Both the position numbers and the translations under genes were made by a program. 6,010 nucleotides of DNA, taken from Lunatibacter sp038209145 (lineage in GTDB: Bacteria > Bacteroidota > Bacteroidia > Cytophagales > Cyclobacteriaceae). This document shows, one piece after another, positions 5,987 to 6,010 of this stretch (position 1 is the first letter of the stretch; the number at the start of each line of letters is the position of its first letter). The notes under the pieces were generated by a model. The model had not been told where the DNA came from, ran no database searches, and saw nothing but the letters and a program-made list of their open reading frames with translations. Location: assembly GCA_038209145.1 (NCBI GenBank), contig JBBQXZ010000292.1, forward strand, positions 1 through 6,010, in the 5' to 3' direction.

Positions 5987-6010
5987 CTGTCCCAAAATGT
6001 CGGGAAGGTC

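Larger units (their letters stand above)
5775..6010 (+). repeat. Tandem array of tRNA-Asp-like units with embedded hairpins
   Basis: At least three head-to-tail units are present: 5775-5854 (80 bp), 5855-5946 (92 bp) and 5947-6010 (64 bp, cut by the window edge). Each begins with GGAGTGGTAGTTCAGCTGGT, continues into the hairpin TCCCGA-AATG-TCGGGA, then AGGTCGCTGGTTAGAG. In units 1 and 2 it ends in the identical linker TTTTAAAATAAAATATT; unit 3 is cut off before this. Unit 1 has AGAATGC after TGGTT; units 2 and 3 have A plus an 18-bp palindrome there instead, which accounts for the 12-bp length difference. Unit 3 differs from unit 2 by a single base (A at 5994 instead of G) over the visible part. 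The 5' portion closely resembles tRNA-Asp genes of Bacteroidota as I recall them. The array probably continues past the window. Confidence 0.9.

Noticed and set aside
5775..6010. A CRISPR array
   Set aside because: The whole unit repeats, including the linker; there are no unique spacers between short repeats, and no cas gene is near.

Overview
The window reads as chromosomal DNA of a Bacteroidota bacterium, probably of the Cytophagales (Cyclobacteriaceae-like). This is inferred from AT-rich spacers, starts without Shine-Dalgarno sequences, promoter-like sites of the TTG-N19-TAnnTTTG type used by the Bacteroidota sigma factor, and the protein families present. No coding gene is visible on the + strand; all five genes lie on the minus strand and are read from right to left.

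In order of transcription: accA (5491 to 4544) encodes the alpha carboxyltransferase subunit of acetyl-CoA carboxylase and has its own promoter-like site. A strong hairpin (4490-4523) follows it. Next is a patatin-like phospholipase (4441 to 3620) with a non-ATG start, followed 13 bases later by a PlsC-type acyltransferase (start taken as 3606, stop at 3049). After 65 bases comes a YihY/BrkB-type inner-membrane protein (2983 to 2012). A roughly 500-base spacer without a convincing gene separates it from a sensory protein with four tandem PAS domains (1505 to beyond base 1), whose output domain lies outside the window. accA, patatin and plsC all concern acyl chains: malonyl-CoA supply, lipid hydrolysis and acyl transfer. 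They may form a loose lipid/envelope cluster, but a shared pathway is inference.

The most unusual part is the right end (5775-6010). It holds a tandem array of at least three units (80 bp, 92 bp, and a third cut by the window edge). Each unit starts with a sequence very like the 5' half of a Bacteroidota tRNA-Asp, but the anticodon arm is replaced by a TCCCGA-AATG-TCGGGA hairpin. In units 2 and 3 the 3' side of the D arm is also replaced, by the 18-bp perfect palindrome TCCCGATAGCTATCGGGA. The 3' acceptor strand is absent and an AT-rich linker stands in its place. A promoter-like site with ideal spacing (TTGACA, then TACATTTA) lies just upstream. This is not a working tRNA. It looks like a tRNA-derived, possibly transcribed repeat element built from tRNA parts and REP-like hairpins, and it is the best candidate here for something undescribed.
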